Positions 34,977 to 48,100 are shown, numbered from the stretch's first letter. The stretch: DNA of 48,303 nt from Paracoccaceae bacterium (GCA_902632125.1 CACPBQ010000012.1:1-48303); one strand, 5' to 3'. Program-made: numbers and translations. The notes: a model not told the origin generated them from the sequence alone.

Positions 34977-36332
34977 TTAATTAAAGTTGCGTCTATCAAA
35001 ATATGATAGCCAATTTGACCATGAACTTTTTGCTCGATCGGAATAAGCCTTATAGCGCTCAATACGTCCTTTTCGACCACCTTTTGCCCCGTCAATTAAT
35101 GGAAATAGGCCAAAATTTACGTTCATTGGTTGGAATGTTTTCGCATTTGCTCCACCCGTAATATGATTTACCAGAGAACCTAGTGCTGTGTCGGTTGGCA
35201 CATCAGGAATATCTCCACCAAGAATTTCTAAGGCCGCTAATCGTCCAGCTAATAATCCGATCGACGCACTTTCCACATATCCTTCAACTCCAGTAATTTG
35301 ACCAGCGAAGCGAATATTTGATCTCGGTTTAAAGCGCAGATGTTTGTCCAACAATAAAGGTGAATTTATAAAAGAGTTTCTGTGAATGCCGCCCAGCCTT
35401 GCAAACTGAGCTTCCTCCAAACCTGGAATCATTCGTAAAATTTCTTTTTGAGCACCATATTTCATTTTGGTTTGAAAACCGACAATATTATAAAGTGTAC
35501 CAAGAGCATTATCACGACGAAGTTGCACTACAGCGTAGGGCTTTTCATCTGAGTGAGGATTATTTAAACCAACGGGCTTCATTGGGCCAAATCTAAGTGT
35601 TTCTAATCCTCTTTCTGCCATCACCTCTATAGGTAGACAACCATCGAAATAGGTTGCGGACTCACCATCCTTAAATTCCGTTTTATCAGCATTCAAAAGC
35701 GCATCAATAAATTGATAATATTGCTCTTTGGACATAGGGCAATTTAAATAAGCTGTTTTCTCTTCCTCTGTTTCTCCCTTATCATATCTCGACTGCATCC
35801 AGGCTTTTGACATATCTATCGTGTCAAAATAAATGATTGGAGCAATTGCATCAAAAAATGATAAGGCATCTGCCCCACTTAATTTAGCAATAGAACCAGC
35901 TAACTTTGAAGAAGTAAGTGGGCCTGAAGCTACAATCCATTTCCCCTCGGTTGAAAGTGTTGTTATTTCTTCATTCGAAATCTTTATATTCGGATGATCA
36001 TGTAATTTTCTGGTTATAGAAGCAGAAAAATGTTCTCTATCTACAGCAAGAGCCCCACCCGCGGGTAGTTTATTTTGATTAGCCGTTTGAATGATAAGTC
36101 CATTTGCACGCATCATTTCCCAGTGCAAAAGACCAACTGCGTTTTGCTCATGGTCATTAGAACGAAAAGAATTGGAACAAACCATTTCGCCCAATTTGTC
36201 GGTTTGGTGAGCAAAAGTTTTAACCTTTGGCCGCATTTCATAAAGAATAACATCTACACCCATGTTAGCCGCTTGCCATGCTGCCTCGCATCCGGCCATT
36301 CCGCCGCCAATAATATTTAAAGACTTATTCAT
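34977..36332 (-). CDS. trmFO: Methylenetetrahydrofolate--tRNA-(uracil-5-)-methyltransferase TrmFO
   Basis: Folate- and FAD-dependent enzyme that makes ribothymidine at position 54 of tRNA. 451 residues. The FAD motif is [17 protein letters not shown]. Diagnostic family blocks follow: [13 protein letters not shown] with Cys52, [34 protein letters not shown] and, at the C-terminus, [13 protein letters not shown]. It starts one base after the hisI stop. Using methylene-THF it connects to the one-carbon genes elsewhere in the window. Confidence 0.95.
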   Translation of the reverse strand: MNKSLNIIGGGMAGCEAAWQAANMGVDVILYEMRPKVKTFAHQTDKLGEMVCSNSFRSNDHEQNAVGLLHWEMMRANGLIIQTANQNKLPAGGALAVDREHFSASITRKLHDHPNIKISNEEITTLSTEGKWIVASGPLTSSKLAGSIAKLSGADALSFFDAIAPIIYFDTIDMSKAWMQSRYDKGETEEEKTAYLNCPMSKEQYYQFIDALLNADKTEFKDGESATYFDGCLPIEVMAERGLETLRFGPMKPVGLNNPHSDEKPYAVVQLRRDNALGTLYNIVGFQTKMKYGAQKEILRMIPGLEEAQFARLGGIHRNSFINSPLLLDKHLRFKPRSNIRFAGQITGVEGYVESASIGLLAGRLAALEILGGDIPDVPTDTALGSLVNHITGGANAKTFQPMNVNFGLFPLIDGAKGGRKGRIERYKAYSDRAKSSWSNWLSYFDRRNFN

Positions 36333-36333
36333 T

Positions 36334-36696
36334 TTAATCGATCGGATCCATTATTTCTAATTCAGACCCATCAATTACACTAGTAAAAAAACAACTTTTT
36401 CTTTGTGTGTGACATGCAGCGCCCTTTTGTTTCACAATTACCAGCAATGCATCTTTGTCACAATCAAATCGCAACTCAACTAAATCCTGTGTATTTCCAG
36501 AAGTTTCACCTTTTATCCAAAATTCGTTGCGCGAACGAGACCAATAAGTAACTTTACCAGTTTGAAGAGTTTTCTCTATTGCTTCTTTATTCATCCAAGC
36601 AAGCATCAAGACCTCCAGAGTGCTTTCATCTTGCGCAATTACGGGTAAAAGACCTGCTTCGTTGTACGTTAGTGTGCTTGGCTCAAAGTTATCCAT
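36334..36696 (-). CDS. hisI: Phosphoribosyl-AMP cyclohydrolase HisI
   Basis: Third step of histidine biosynthesis, opening the purine ring of PR-AMP. 120 residues, monofunctional (no HisE domain). Motifs are [30 protein letters not shown], and the zinc/magnesium site [10 protein letters not shown] with Cys95 and Cys102 in [11 protein letters not shown]. It is the first gene of the hisI-trmFO-methyltransferase-gluQ unit and diverges from the NifU-like scaffold gene with 69 bases between starts. Confidence 0.95.
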   Translation of the reverse strand: MDNFEPSTLTYNEAGLLPVIAQDESTLEVLMLAWMNKEAIEKTLQTGKVTYWSRSRNEFWIKGETSGNTQDLVELRFDCDKDALLVIVKQKGAACHTQRKSCFFTSVIDGSELEIMDPID

Positions 36697-36765
36697 TTTA
36701 AATAATCCATTTGCAACTACTGATAGTTAAACTATTTATTGTTTATAAACAAAAAGGAAAAGAGC

Positions 36766-37206
36766 ATGCCGTCTGAAACTGATTTAATTAAATTGTATTC
36801 AGACAAAATCCTTCAAATGGCCGCTGAACCTGTCTACCGAGAACGCTTATCTGAACCTGATGCATCCGCTACGAAAAGATCACCGCTGTGTGGATCTGCG
36901 GTTACAGTAGACATTAATGTAGAAAGTGGAGTCATCACACATTACGGCCAAGAGGTCAGAGCCTGCGCACTTGGACAGGCCTCTTCAACCATATTAGGAA
37001 AGGCTATTGTTGGCAGGACATTCGAAGAAGTCCAAAAGGCTTACGAGGAGCTGAGCGAAATGCTAAAAAATAAAGGCCCTACCCCTGGCAAACCCTTTGA
37101 TGATTGGTATATGCTAAAGCCCGCAGCAGATTATAAAAATAGACACGCCTCTATACTTCTATCTATTGAAGCAACTTTGGCCGCATTCCGTCAAATTGAA
37201 GATTAA
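36766..37206 (+). CDS. NifU/IscU-like iron-sulfur cluster assembly scaffold protein
   Basis: 146 residues of the NifU N-terminal domain family. The cluster-binding strand regions are RSPLCGSAVTVDINV and VRACALGQASSTILGKAIVG. Only two cysteines are present. The first motif has Ser in place of the usual Asp after CG, and the third cysteine of IscU is replaced in YKNRHASILLS, possibly by His. This variant is, as recalled, typical of the small alphaproteobacterial group next to hisI, so it may not be a classical scaffold. ATG 36766 has AAGGA seven bases upstream; the frame extends to a TTG at 36739. Confidence 0.84.
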   Translation: MPSETDLIKLYSDKILQMAAEPVYRERLSEPDASATKRSPLCGSAVTVDINVESGVITHYGQEVRACALGQASSTILGKAIVGRTFEEVQKAYEELSEMLKNKGPTPGKPFDDWYMLKPAADYKNRHASILLSIEATLAAFRQIED

Positions 37207-37402
37207 AATATATTTACATTAAAGCAACGAGCGTTGTAAATTTTCATATCAGTAATGGAATATGTAAAGCCGTTACAAAAATTATGAATAATGAGACACA
37301 ACCTATCATATCAAGCAAAATCACTTCTTTTTGTTTCGAAAATATAGACTTAATATCAACTAGCATTTAACCAACCTCACAAATATTTTACTTATGTTTA
37401 TG

Positions 37403-37448
37403 TTTTGTTCTCATTTTTTTCTTATTATGTCAATAGAAGAGAACAAAA
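37403..37448. repeat. Ten-base inverted repeat in the gap between nifU-like and recG genes
   Basis: TTTTGTTCTC (37403-37412) and GAGAACAAAA (37439-37448) are perfect inverted copies, 26 bases apart. A second inverted pair, TTCTTATT (37419-37426) and AATAAGAA (37447-37454), is nested and offset. The 257-base gap (37207-37463) holds no credible gene. Its position between convergent gene ends suggests a bidirectional terminator, but the long loop and AT-rich arms are atypical. Confidence 0.4.
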
Positions 37449-37463
37449 TAAGAATAAATCTGT

Positions 37464-39553
37464 TTAACCAACGGTAATTAACCGGACGGACTTATCTTGA
37501 TCCATTAACCAAAGAAGATTTCTCACAGCTTTACCTTGAGGCGTTTCAAGATTAGGGTCTTTAGAGAGTAAATATCTTGCTTGTTGATGTGCTGTTTCCA
37601 TTAGCATTGTTATCACATCAATATCAGCCATTCTAAACCTTGGTAAACCAGATTGGGCCGTGCCAATGGCATCACCAGAGCCTCTCAAACTTAAATCAAC
37701 TTCTGAGATCTTAAAGCCGTCTTCAGTTTCTCTCAAAATAGATAATCTTTTCTTACTAGAAATATTTAATGGCTCTTTATATAAAAACAAACAAGTTGAT
37801 TGATTGGTACCTCGCCCTACTCGCCCCCGCAATTGATGCAGCTGCGCCAGACCAAATTTTTCGGCATTTTCGACAACTATAATATTTGCTGAAGGCACAT
37901 TAACACCGACTTCTATTACAGTGGTCGCAACTAAAAGCTTAGTGTGTCCAGAAATAAATCGATCCATAATTTTATCTTTGGTATCGGAAGCCATTTTTCC
38001 ATGAACTAACTCAGCTACTCCCTCACCCAGTTTAGCTCGAAGGTGCGCAAATCTTCGCTCAGCAGCCGTATAGTTTAAAACTTCACTTTCTTCTATAAGT
38101 GGACAAACCCAATAGGCTTGGGCTCCCTTGGCAAGGGATTTTTTCAATTTATCTACAACCTCATCTATTCGCGAACTCGAGATGAGTGCAGTGTTAATTG
38201 GTTTTCTCCCAAGAGGTTTCTGCTTAATTTGACTTATGTCCATATCACCATACTGAGCTAATGCTAAAGATCTTGGGATTGGCGTTGCAGTCATTATCAA
38301 AAGATCGACACCACTACCCTTTTTTCCTAATTCAAGTCTTTGATTTACGCCAAACCTGTGCTGCTCATCCACAACTGCAAAACGTAAATCTTTAAAAACA
38401 ACATCTGCCTGGAAAAGGGCATGGGTACCAATAATAATATTTGTTTTGCCTTCTTTTAAATCGGTGAGTTTGTTGTGCCTAAAATTTCCTCTATCTCTGC
38501 CCGTTAACAGACTCAAACTCACATTGACCTTCTCGGCTAAGGGTAACAAAGTTTCAAAGTGTTGCCTTGCCAATATTTCAGTAGGCGCCATGATTGCTCC
38601 TTGCCCTCCGGCCTCAACCGCAGCAATTAAACCCAGAAATGCAACAATAGTTTTACCAGACCCTACATCACCTTGAAGAAGTCGGTTCATCCTTTCAGGC
38701 TTTTTTAAATCCTCTAGTATATCTCTAATTGCAAGTTTCTGATCTTCAGTGAAATTGAATGTTAGATTGTTAAATATTTTAGTTTGCAATAATCCTGTGG
38801 AGATATTCGCTTTGCCCTTAGATCGTTTGATTTGATTTCTAGCAATTGAAAGAGATAACTGGTGCGAAAATAGTTCGTCAAAAGCTAATCGCAGCCTTGC
38901 TGGATCAGTATTTGAAGCGCCGCTGGAAGATAAAGGATGATGCACGGACTTTAAAGCATCATGCCAAGAGGGCCAACCTTTCATTTTTAGCAATTCGCGG
39001 TCAATCCACTCATCGAGTTTAGGCAAATTTTCCAATAAGCCAGAAATAGTACCCATCATAAGTTTTTGGCTTACTCCTGAACTGAGCGAATAAACGGGTT
39101 CAAATCGAGTGATGGTCTTTTCGTCATTTATTTTCTTTACATGATGAGGATGTACGATTTGTGGAACATCGTCATAAAATTCGAGCTTGCCAGAAATAAT
39201 TCTACGTTCTCCGACAGGCAGAAGATTTTTAAGATATTCTTTTCTTTTACTAAAGAAAATAAGTTGAAAACTTACTTCTGAGTCTTGAACGTTGACGCGA
39301 TAAGCTGACGCGCGTGACCGACCAGCTTTATGAGATTTTACTAAAACTTCAACAGTAACTAATTGTGATGAAGGAACTCCACGGATACTTTCGACTGGTA
39401 GACGATCTAGTATAGAATACGGTAGGTGAAAAAGAAAATCCCGAGGTTTTTCTATTGAAAGGTTTTTTAAATTAGCGATAGTTTTTGGACCTATACCCGG
39501 TAAGTTGCTTAAATCACCAAATAGATGAAATAATTCTCTAGGACGCGTTCCCA

Positions 39554-39554
<1 letters not shown>
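37464..39554 (-). CDS. recG: ATP-dependent DNA helicase RecG
   Basis: Superfamily 2 helicase that remodels stalled forks and Holliday junctions. 696 residues, full length. The N-terminal wedge/OB domain starts with LSNLPGIGPKTIANLKNL. The helicase core has Walker A LLQGDVGSGKTIVAF, the DExH box VVDEQHRFG, IMTATPIPRSLALAQYGD, and motif VI QLRGRVGRG. Its ATG overlaps the ligA stop by one base (TAATG), so the two repair genes are coupled. Confidence 0.96.
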
Positions 39555-41806
<2,252 letters not shown>

Positions 41807-41874
41807 CTAAGCTCATTATAAATAATGACACTATTCTTAGATAGGCTAGAAATTGAAATTCAAAAGTTATTGTT

Positions 41875-43017
41875 TTGGAACATAATATTAAAAAATTTAA
41901 TTCACTCGGGTTTGAAAAAGCACCCGGAGATACAAGGGTTGTTGTTGCTATGTCTGGAGGCGTCGATAGCTCTGTCGTTGCCGCTAAACTAGTAAGTGAA
42001 GGTTACGATGTTATAGGTGTTACATTACAATTATATGATCATGGAGCTGCTCTCGCCAAGAAAGGAGCATGTTGCGCAGGTATAGACATACATGATGCAA
42101 GAAGAGTTGCCGAGAGCATGAATTTTCCACATTACGTTCTTGATTATGAGAACTTATTTAAGGAAAATGTTATTGATGAATTTGCAGACAGTTATCTTAG
42201 AGGAGCTACACCGGTACCATGCATTAGATGTAATGAAAGAGTAAAATTTAAGGACCTTTTAGAAACTGCTAGAGATTTAGATGCAGATTGTATGGCCACT
42301 GGGCACTATATTCAAAGGAAATTTGGGGAGAAAGGACCTGAACTTCACTGTGCAGCTGATCCAAAACGTGACCAAAGCTATTTTTTGTTTCCAACCACTA
42401 AAGAACAACTAAACTTTTTACGGTTTCCTATTGGACATCTGAAGTCAAAAGACGAAACAAGAGCTCTGGCAAAAAAGTTTAATCTAAGCGTATCAGACAA
42501 ACCCGACAGTCAAGATATATGTTTTGTTCCAAATGGTGACTATTCAGCTGTTATCGAAAAACTAAGACCAGGAGCTGCAGAACCGGGGGAAATAGTACAT
42601 GCCGATGGTCGTATTTTAGGAAAACATACCGGTATAATAAATTTTACCGTTGGTCAAAGACGAGGATTGGGCGTTGGTGGATTAGATAAACCGCTGTATG
42701 TAATTTCTTTGAATGTCGAAGATCGAAAAGTAACTGTTGGACCAAAAGAACTATTGAAAGCGACCACGATTAAAGTGTCAGAGGTTAATTGGTTGGGTGA
42801 TCAAGATTTCTTTTCGAGAGAACAGTGGAAAATGAAAGTTAAAGTTCGTTCAACACGCCCACCCCAGGACGCGTTAGTAAAGCCAAGATCTCAAAACACT
42901 GCTGAGGTTGAACTCATAGAGCCGGAACAAGGTGTTGCACCTGGCCAGGCATGCGTTTTTTATGACAAAAGTCAGTCACGAGTATTTGGCGGAGGATGGA
43001 TTGCAAATGTTAATTAA
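41875..43017 (+). CDS. mnmA: tRNA-specific 2-thiouridylase MnmA
   Basis: Thiolates U34 of tRNA-Lys, -Glu and -Gln using a persulfide relay. 380 residues. The ATP-pyrophosphatase P-loop is [17 protein letters not shown] (SGGVDS at 27-32). The catalytic cysteine pair is Cys116 in PVPCIRCN and Cys216 in [13 protein letters not shown]. The C-terminal part has [11 protein letters not shown] and [11 protein letters not shown]. No ATG precedes the conserved part; TTG 41875 is the best start and aligns with the longer N-terminus ([14 protein letters not shown]) that Rhodobacterales MnmA proteins carry. A clear Shine-Dalgarno is lacking. Confidence 0.94.
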   Translation: MEHNIKKFNSLGFEKAPGDTRVVVAMSGGVDSSVVAAKLVSEGYDVIGVTLQLYDHGAALAKKGACCAGIDIHDARRVAESMNFPHYVLDYENLFKENVIDEFADSYLRGATPVPCIRCNERVKFKDLLETARDLDADCMATGHYIQRKFGEKGPELHCAADPKRDQSYFLFPTTKEQLNFLRFPIGHLKSKDETRALAKKFNLSVSDKPDSQDICFVPNGDYSAVIEKLRPGAAEPGEIVHADGRILGKHTGIINFTVGQRRGLGVGGLDKPLYVISLNVEDRKVTVGPKELLKATTIKVSEVNWLGDQDFFSREQWKMKVKVRSTRPPQDALVKPRSQNTAEVELIEPEQGVAPGQACVFYDKSQSRVFGGGWIANVN

Positions 43018-43081
43018 TTTACCAATCCTTGACCAAAAAAATACTCAAGCTAACTCCTAGGTATCAATCAGGGAGGAAAGC

Positions 43082-43621
43082 TTGAATTTCATTGCTAAAA
43101 TGTTCTTTGTGATTTGTATGAGTTTGCCTACATTTAGTGCTTCTCAGACGCAAGATTTGCTCGACAAACTTGCATTGGCACCTTCTGCTGATGCTGCAAA
43201 ATTAATTATAGTAAATATTCAAGAGGCTTGGATAAACTCGCACAAAGACCCTTCTGAGAAAAAATTAATGACGCAAGCCTTATCAGCAATGGATAGTGGT
43301 AATTTAGCTGAAGCTGAAAAAGAGTTGACCAAACTTATTGAAAAAAACCCTGATTTTGTCGAGGCGTGGAATAAACGCGCTACCGTTCGGTTTTTTACTG
43401 GTGATCTATCCGGATCGGAAACAGATGTATTTGAAGTGTTATCCCGCGAACCGAGGCATTTTGGTGCAATTTCAGGGCTAGCCATGATAAACGTTCACGT
43501 TGGGGCTATAAAAGAAGCTGTGAAGGCTTACGAATTGCTATTAAACATTCACCCTTACGCGGAAGATGCTAAAAGATATTTACCCCACCTTAAAAAGAAA
43601 ATAGGGCAACATGATCTGTAG
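43082..43621 (+). CDS. Secreted or periplasmic TPR-repeat protein
   Basis: 179 residues. The N-terminal signal peptide NFIAKMFFVICMSLPTFSAS ends in a likely SPase I site after SA. The mature part carries about three tetratricopeptide units from residue 60 (LSAMDSGNLAEAEKELTKLI, AWNKRATVRFFTGDLSGSE, GLAMINVHVGAIKEAVKAYE). The start is TTG at 43082, firmly supported by GGAGG at 43072-43076 with five bases of spacing. It probably holds protein partners in the periplasm; none is identifiable from neighbours. It is 64 bases downstream of mnmA and converges on lipA. Confidence 0.85.
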   Translation: MNFIAKMFFVICMSLPTFSASQTQDLLDKLALAPSADAAKLIIVNIQEAWINSHKDPSEKKLMTQALSAMDSGNLAEAEKELTKLIEKNPDFVEAWNKRATVRFFTGDLSGSETDVFEVLSREPRHFGAISGLAMINVHVGAIKEAVKAYELLLNIHPYAEDAKRYLPHLKKKIGQHDL

Positions 43622-43647
43622 AATTAAAATTTTCAATCTTTTCTGAT

Positions 43648-44604
43648 TCATATTTTTGTTGTACCGATTTTTAGGTTTCGAGCTTCCCGCATAATTTTAA
43701 AATCATCTCCTGCATGATAGGACGATCTAGTTAGCGGGGTAGCTGATACCATCAAAAAACCTTTACCATAAGCTGCCCGTTCGTATGAGCTAAATTCTTC
43801 AGGGTGTACAAACCGATCCACTGCGTGATGCTTTGGAGTTGGCTGAAGATATTGACCAATGGTCAAAAAATCTACATCTGCTGACCGCATATCATCCATC
43901 ACCTGCAAAACTGATTGCCTATCTTCACCGAGACCTACCATTATACCAGATTTAGTAAACATCGATGGATCTAGCTCTTTAACCTTTTGTAAAAGACGCA
44001 AAGAATGAAAATATCGGGCGCCAGGGCGAACTTTTGGATAGAGCCCTGGAACAGTTTCTAAGTTGTGATTGAAAACATCGGGTTTTGCTCGGACAACAGT
44101 TTCTAAACTACTATCCGCACATTTTAAAAAATCAGGCGTTAAAATTTCGATGGTGGTATTAGGGCTTTGTTTTCTAACCGCTCTGATTGTTTGAGCAAAG
44201 TGATCGGCCCCACCATCTGTTAGGTCATCGCGATCAACCGATGTGATGACAACATGTGACAAATCAAGTTTTTTCACTGCTACTGCAACTCTGCCCGGTT
44301 CAAAAATATCTAGATTGGATGGTTTACCAGTTGCTATATTGCAAAAAGAACAACCACGAGTGCATATATCGCCCATAATCATCATGGTTGCATGACCTTG
44401 GCTCCAGCATTCACCTACATTTGGACAACCTGCCTCTTCACATACTGTCACTAAGCTATTATCGCGCATTATATTTCTAGTCTTTTTATACCCGTCGCTA
44501 ATAGGCGCTTTAACACGTATCCAATCTGGCTTTTTAGGTTGAGGATTATCAACCTTATTAGCTTTTTCTGGATGCCTTTGGCTTGGAACTTTAAGATCTC
44601 GCAT
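43648..44604 (-). CDS. lipA: Lipoyl synthase LipA
   Basis: Radical-SAM enzyme that inserts two sulfurs into octanoyl groups on lipoyl domains. 318 residues. The auxiliary-cluster cysteines are Cys55, Cys60 and Cys66 in [14 protein letters not shown]. The radical-SAM cysteines are Cys81, Cys85 and Cys88 in [13 protein letters not shown]. The C-terminal [10 protein letters not shown] carries the conserved serine near the end that also ligates the auxiliary cluster. It lies 99 bases downstream of the MttB-family gene on the same strand. It serves 2-oxo acid dehydrogenases and glycine cleavage, whose E3 (lpdA) is also in the window. Confidence 0.96.
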   Translation of the reverse strand: MRDLKVPSQRHPEKANKVDNPQPKKPDWIRVKAPISDGYKKTRNIMRDNSLVTVCEEAGCPNVGECWSQGHATMMIMGDICTRGCSFCNIATGKPSNLDIFEPGRVAVAVKKLDLSHVVITSVDRDDLTDGGADHFAQTIRAVRKQSPNTTIEILTPDFLKCADSSLETVVRAKPDVFNHNLETVPGLYPKVRPGARYFHSLRLLQKVKELDPSMFTKSGIMVGLGEDRQSVLQVMDDMRSADVDFLTIGQYLQPTPKHHAVDRFVHPEEFSSYERAAYGKGFLMVSATPLTRSSYHAGDDFKIMREARNLKIGTTKI

Positions 44605-44703
44605 ATTCTATCACCCTAATATATTGTTTATATAACATAATTTTAAAAAAATATAAGAGGAATTCAGAAAATTTATGCTGCCACCTTGAAGATAGTAAAT
44701 CAA

Positions 44704-46248
44704 CTAAGTAAAGCTATCGGGCATTGAAGCTTTTTTATTATTTACAAAAGCGTTTAAAGCTTCTTCGGTGCTAATTTCTAGGGACGGTTTTGCATAATTA
44801 TCTAAAAGATTTTTAACTCTACGTGAAGCCAGCGACATAGTATCCAACGCCCCTTCCTCTTGCCAAGTTTCAAAAGGTTTATAATCAAAGAGGTCTGTTC
44901 TCCAAAATGCACTTTGAAAATTAACCTGCGTATGTGCACATCCCAAATAATGCCCGCCAGGCCCTACCTCCCTAATAGCATCTAGAGCCTGGGCATTCTC
45001 GTCCACTTCAACGCCCTTAGCCATCTGATGTAAAACACCCAACTGATCCGCATCCATAACAAACTTTTCAAACGACGAAACTAAACCACCCTCTAACCAA
45101 CCACAGGCGTGCAACATAAAGTTGACACCACCGAGTAAAGCCGCGTTCAAAGTATTAGCCGATTCATATGCAGCTTGTGCGTCAGGCAACTTAGAACCAC
45201 AGAGGCCTCCCCCAGATCTAAACGGCAATCCTAAACGACGAGCCAATTGACCTGCTCCGTAAAGTATATGGCTCGCCTCTGGTGTGCCAAAGGTAGGAGC
45301 TCCTGAATTCATGTCGATAGACGAAACAAAAGTACCAAAAATCACTGGTGCGCCAGGTCTAATTAATTGGTTATATGCAACACCTGCTAAAACCTCGGCC
45401 AAAACCTGAGTTAAAGTTCCAGCAATTGATACCGGAGCCATTGCACCACCGACTATAAAAGGAGATACTATACATGCCTGATTATTTGTGGCGTATACCT
45501 CCATTGCGCCCATCATGACATCATCAAAAGTCATTGGAGAATTTATATTAATTAGCGAGGTCATTACTGTTTTATTTTGAACGAATTCAGCACCAAACAA
45601 TATCTCACACATATCGACACTGTCTTGCGCCCTTGAAGCCTCTGTAACTGAACCCATGAAGGGCTTATCAGATAGTGTCATGTGAGCTAGTAACATATCC
45701 AGATGTCTCTTATTGACTGGAACGTCTGTGGGTTCACAAAGTGTCCCACCTGAATGATGCAGCCATTTAGACATGTAACCCAGTTTAACAAATTTCCGAA
45801 AATCCTCGATAGTTGCATAGCGTCTACCACCATCTAAATCTCTCACAAACGGAGGACCATAAACCGGAGCGCAAACTAATGAATTACCACCAATTTTTAC
45901 AGAACGATCAGCGTTCCTAGCGTGCTGCATAAAACTAGAGGGTGCAGTTTTTATAAGTTTATGAGCTAACCCCTTAGGAACATGAACTCTTTCACCGTCC
46001 ACATCTGCTCCTGCGTCTCTCCATAATTCAAGTGCCTTTGGATTATTAACAAAAGCCACACCCACTTCTTCCAACATCAGTTCAGCATTAGACTCTACTA
46101 TTTCTAAAGCTTCTTCATTTAAAATTTCGAAAAGTGGTATTTTTCGTTCAATAAATTTTGCTGTTTCAAAACTTATAGAGGTTCGAGAAGCTCGACGAGC
46201 AGCACCACCGCCACCTCTTATCCTTTTTTTAGTTGCAATATTTGGCAA
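44704..46248 (-). CDS. MttB-family (trimethylamine/glycine betaine methyltransferase superfamily) protein, non-pyrrolysine
   Basis: 514 residues, TIM-barrel corrinoid-dependent methyltransferase superfamily. Family blocks include LEEVGVAFVNNPKALELW, VYGPPFVRDLDGGRRY, KPFMGSVTEASRAQDSV, PVIFGTFVSSIDMNSGAPTF and RSGGGLCGSKLPDAQAAYES. The frame is open throughout with no in-frame TAG, so it is a non-pyrrolysine member, and such members demethylate quaternary amines such as glycine betaine or carnitine. The N-terminus is Arg/Gly-rich (RIRGGGGAARRASR). The start is a TTG at 46248, with AGGG upstream at poor spacing. It could take glycine betaine from the carnitine operon and pass methyl groups to a corrinoid protein; inference. 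Confidence 0.88.
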   Translation of the reverse strand: MPNIATKKRIRGGGGAARRASRTSISFETAKFIERKIPLFEILNEEALEIVESNAELMLEEVGVAFVNNPKALELWRDAGADVDGERVHVPKGLAHKLIKTAPSSFMQHARNADRSVKIGGNSLVCAPVYGPPFVRDLDGGRRYATIEDFRKFVKLGYMSKWLHHSGGTLCEPTDVPVNKRHLDMLLAHMTLSDKPFMGSVTEASRAQDSVDMCEILFGAEFVQNKTVMTSLININSPMTFDDVMMGAMEVYATNNQACIVSPFIVGGAMAPVSIAGTLTQVLAEVLAGVAYNQLIRPGAPVIFGTFVSSIDMNSGAPTFGTPEASHILYGAGQLARRLGLPFRSGGGLCGSKLPDAQAAYESANTLNAALLGGVNFMLHACGWLEGGLVSSFEKFVMDADQLGVLHQMAKGVEVDENAQALDAIREVGPGGHYLGCAHTQVNFQSAFWRTDLFDYKPFETWQEEGALDTMSLASRRVKNLLDNYAKPSLEISTEEALNAFVNNKKASMPDSFT

Positions 46249-46437
46249 AAATAAGAACCCTACAACCTGACAAATGTTTCTATGGTGACTATCAATAACC
46301 CGTTTTGGGTGTCCTCAGATTTGCGGCTATTAAGTGGTGAAAGCGACATATTACAAAATAGAAATCTTCACGATCTGCAACCTATATTTTTAACTAATAA
46401 TCTTGTATGATATCGAGATAAATAATAGACGGCTTTA
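46249..46437. promoter_or_regulatory. Divergent promoter region between mttB-family gene and guaA
   Basis: 189 bases between two divergent starts. On the guaA side TATGAT (46406-46411) is a -10 candidate. On the mttB side the leader contains a short hairpin candidate (ACCC-AAAAC-GGGT on the minus strand). No gene-sized frame and no recognised riboswitch consensus. Confidence 0.3.
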
Positions 46438-47997
46438 ATGAACATTAAATTTTATGATTGTGTACTCATTGTAGATTTTGGAAGCCAAGTTACGCAATTG
46501 ATAGCACGGAGACTGCGAGAACTTAACGTTTATTGTGAGATACACCCATATCAAAACATAGATGAACATTTTCTGAAACAACTTTCACCAAAAGCAATTA
46601 TTTTATCAGGTGGGCCAGACAGTGTTAACAGAGAGGGGAGCCCTCGAGCTCACCCAAATATATTTGAATTAGGTGTGCCTTTGTTAGGTATTTGCTATGG
46701 CCAGCAAGTGATGATGCAGCAGCTTGGCGGTGAAGTAAAATCTGGAGCAGGAACGGCAGAATTTGGAAAAGCTTATGTTGAAGGAAAAAATTCGTCAGAT
46801 TTAACAAAAGGATGGTTTCTTGACCAAAAAGAACAGGTCTGGATGAGTCACGGAGACCATGTTAGCAATATTGCACCCGGCTTTGAAGTGTATGGTTTTT
46901 CTGTAAATGCTCCATATGCAATAATCGGTGATACTAATCGTCATTTTTATGCTGTCCAATTTCATCCGGAAGTTCATCATACGCCAAATGGTAATATTTT
47001 GTTTGAAAATTTTATTTCAATAGCAGGCATTAAGCAAAATTGGACAATGGAAGCATATAGAGAGGTCGCGATTAAAAAAATTAGAGAAGAAGTGGGCTCT
47101 AAAAAAGTTATTTGCGGATTATCGGGAGGGGTAGATAGTTCAGTTGCTGCTGTTCTGATCCATGAAGCTATAGGTAATCAACTTACCTGTGTATTTGTTG
47201 ATCACGGTTTACTACGACAAGGAGAGGCCGAAGAAGTCGTTAAAATGTTTAAAGAGAATTATAATATTCCCTTAATACACGCAGATGAATCAGAACTATT
47301 TTTAGGCGAATTAGAAGGGCAATCCGACCCCGAAACTAAACGTAAAACAATTGGGCGATTGTTCATCGACGTATTTCAAAAGTACGCAAATCGAATTGAA
47401 AATGCTGAGTTTTTAGCACAGGGGACACTATATCCGGACGTGATAGAGAGTGTGTCTTTCAAGGGCGGTCCTTCAGTTACAATAAAATCCCATCATAATG
47501 TGGGTGGTTTGCCAGAGAAAATGGGTTTAAAACTACTCGAACCATTGAGAGAACTTTTTAAAGATGAAGTCCGGGAATTAGGCAGAGAGTTAAAATTACC
47601 TGAAAATTTTATTAGTCGGCATCCTTTTCCCGGTCCAGGTTTAGCAATTAGATGTCCAGGTAAGATATCAAGAGCGAAACTTGAAATTTTGCGTAGAGCA
47701 GATGCTGTTTATATTGATCAAATCCGCAAACATGGGCTCTATAACGATATCTGGCAGGCATTTGTAGCAATATTGCCCGTTCGGACTGTAGGAGTTATGG
47801 GAGATGGCAGAACTTACGATTACGCGTGCACGCTACGAGCGGTAACTTCAGTAGACGGGATGACCGCTGATTATTATCCTTTTAGTCATGAATTTTTAAG
47901 CGAAACAGCAACCCGATTAATCAATGAGGTTGGCGGCATAAATAGAGTTACATACGATATAACTTCCAAACCACCTGGTACTATAGAGTGGGAGTAG
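46438..47997 (+). CDS. guaA: GMP synthase (glutamine-hydrolysing)
   Basis: Converts XMP to GMP with glutamine and ATP. 519 residues, complete. Glutamine amidotransferase domain: Cys86 in LLGICYGQQ, with His176 and Glu178 in [10 protein letters not shown]. The ATP-pyrophosphatase loop is [14 protein letters not shown] (229-234 core). The C-terminal dimerisation domain has [16 protein letters not shown] and ends [12 protein letters not shown], the usual terminus. The ATG at 46438 has no clear Shine-Dalgarno, and the N-terminus has a few extra residues before the conserved VLIVDFGSQ. Confidence 0.97.
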   Translation: MNIKFYDCVLIVDFGSQVTQLIARRLRELNVYCEIHPYQNIDEHFLKQLSPKAIILSGGPDSVNREGSPRAHPNIFELGVPLLGICYGQQVMMQQLGGEVKSGAGTAEFGKAYVEGKNSSDLTKGWFLDQKEQVWMSHGDHVSNIAPGFEVYGFSVNAPYAIIGDTNRHFYAVQFHPEVHHTPNGNILFENFISIAGIKQNWTMEAYREVAIKKIREEVGSKKVICGLSGGVDSSVAAVLIHEAIGNQLTCVFVDHGLLRQGEAEEVVKMFKENYNIPLIHADESELFLGELEGQSDPETKRKTIGRLFIDVFQKYANRIENAEFLAQGTLYPDVIESVSFKGGPSVTIKSHHNVGGLPEKMGLKLLEPLRELFKDEVRELGRELKLPENFISRHPFPGPGLAIRCPGKISRAKLEILRRADAVYIDQIRKHGLYNDIWQAFVAILPVRTVGVMGDGRTYDYACTLRAVTSVDGMTADYYPFSHEFLSETATRLINEVGGINRVTYDITSKPPGTIEWE

Positions 47998-48000
47998 TTT

Positions 48001-48016
48001 ATGACTACTAAGTCAT
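48001..48016 (+). terminator. Terminator-like hairpin after guaA
   Basis: ATGACT-ACTA-AGTCAT, a perfect six-base stem with a four-base loop, begins three bases after the guaA stop and is followed by TGCTTTTATTATATTT. It fits a weak intrinsic terminator for guaA. Confidence 0.42.
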
Positions 48017-48034
48017 TGCTTTTATTATATTTAA

Positions 48035-48079
48035 ATCTGAAATAGTTACCGTTGTTATTAATATAAAATATCTGAAATA
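48035..48079. repeat. Ten-base direct repeat upstream of the acyltransferase gene
   Basis: ATCTGAAATA occurs at 48035-48044 and again at 48070-48079, 35 bases apart, in the 103-base gap between guaA and the acyltransferase. It may be a pair of regulator sites or chance in AT-rich sequence. Confidence 0.3.
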
Positions 48080-48100
48080 ATACTTTATACAGATGAAAAC

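Noticed and set aside
44704-46248. Pyrrolysine-containing trimethylamine methyltransferase
   Set aside because: The reading frame is continuous with no in-frame TAG, so pyrrolysine is not needed.
46249-46437. SAM- or cobalamin-type riboswitch before the MttB-family gene
   Set aside because: No B12 box or SAM-II/SAM-V core was recognised; only a four-base hairpin candidate.
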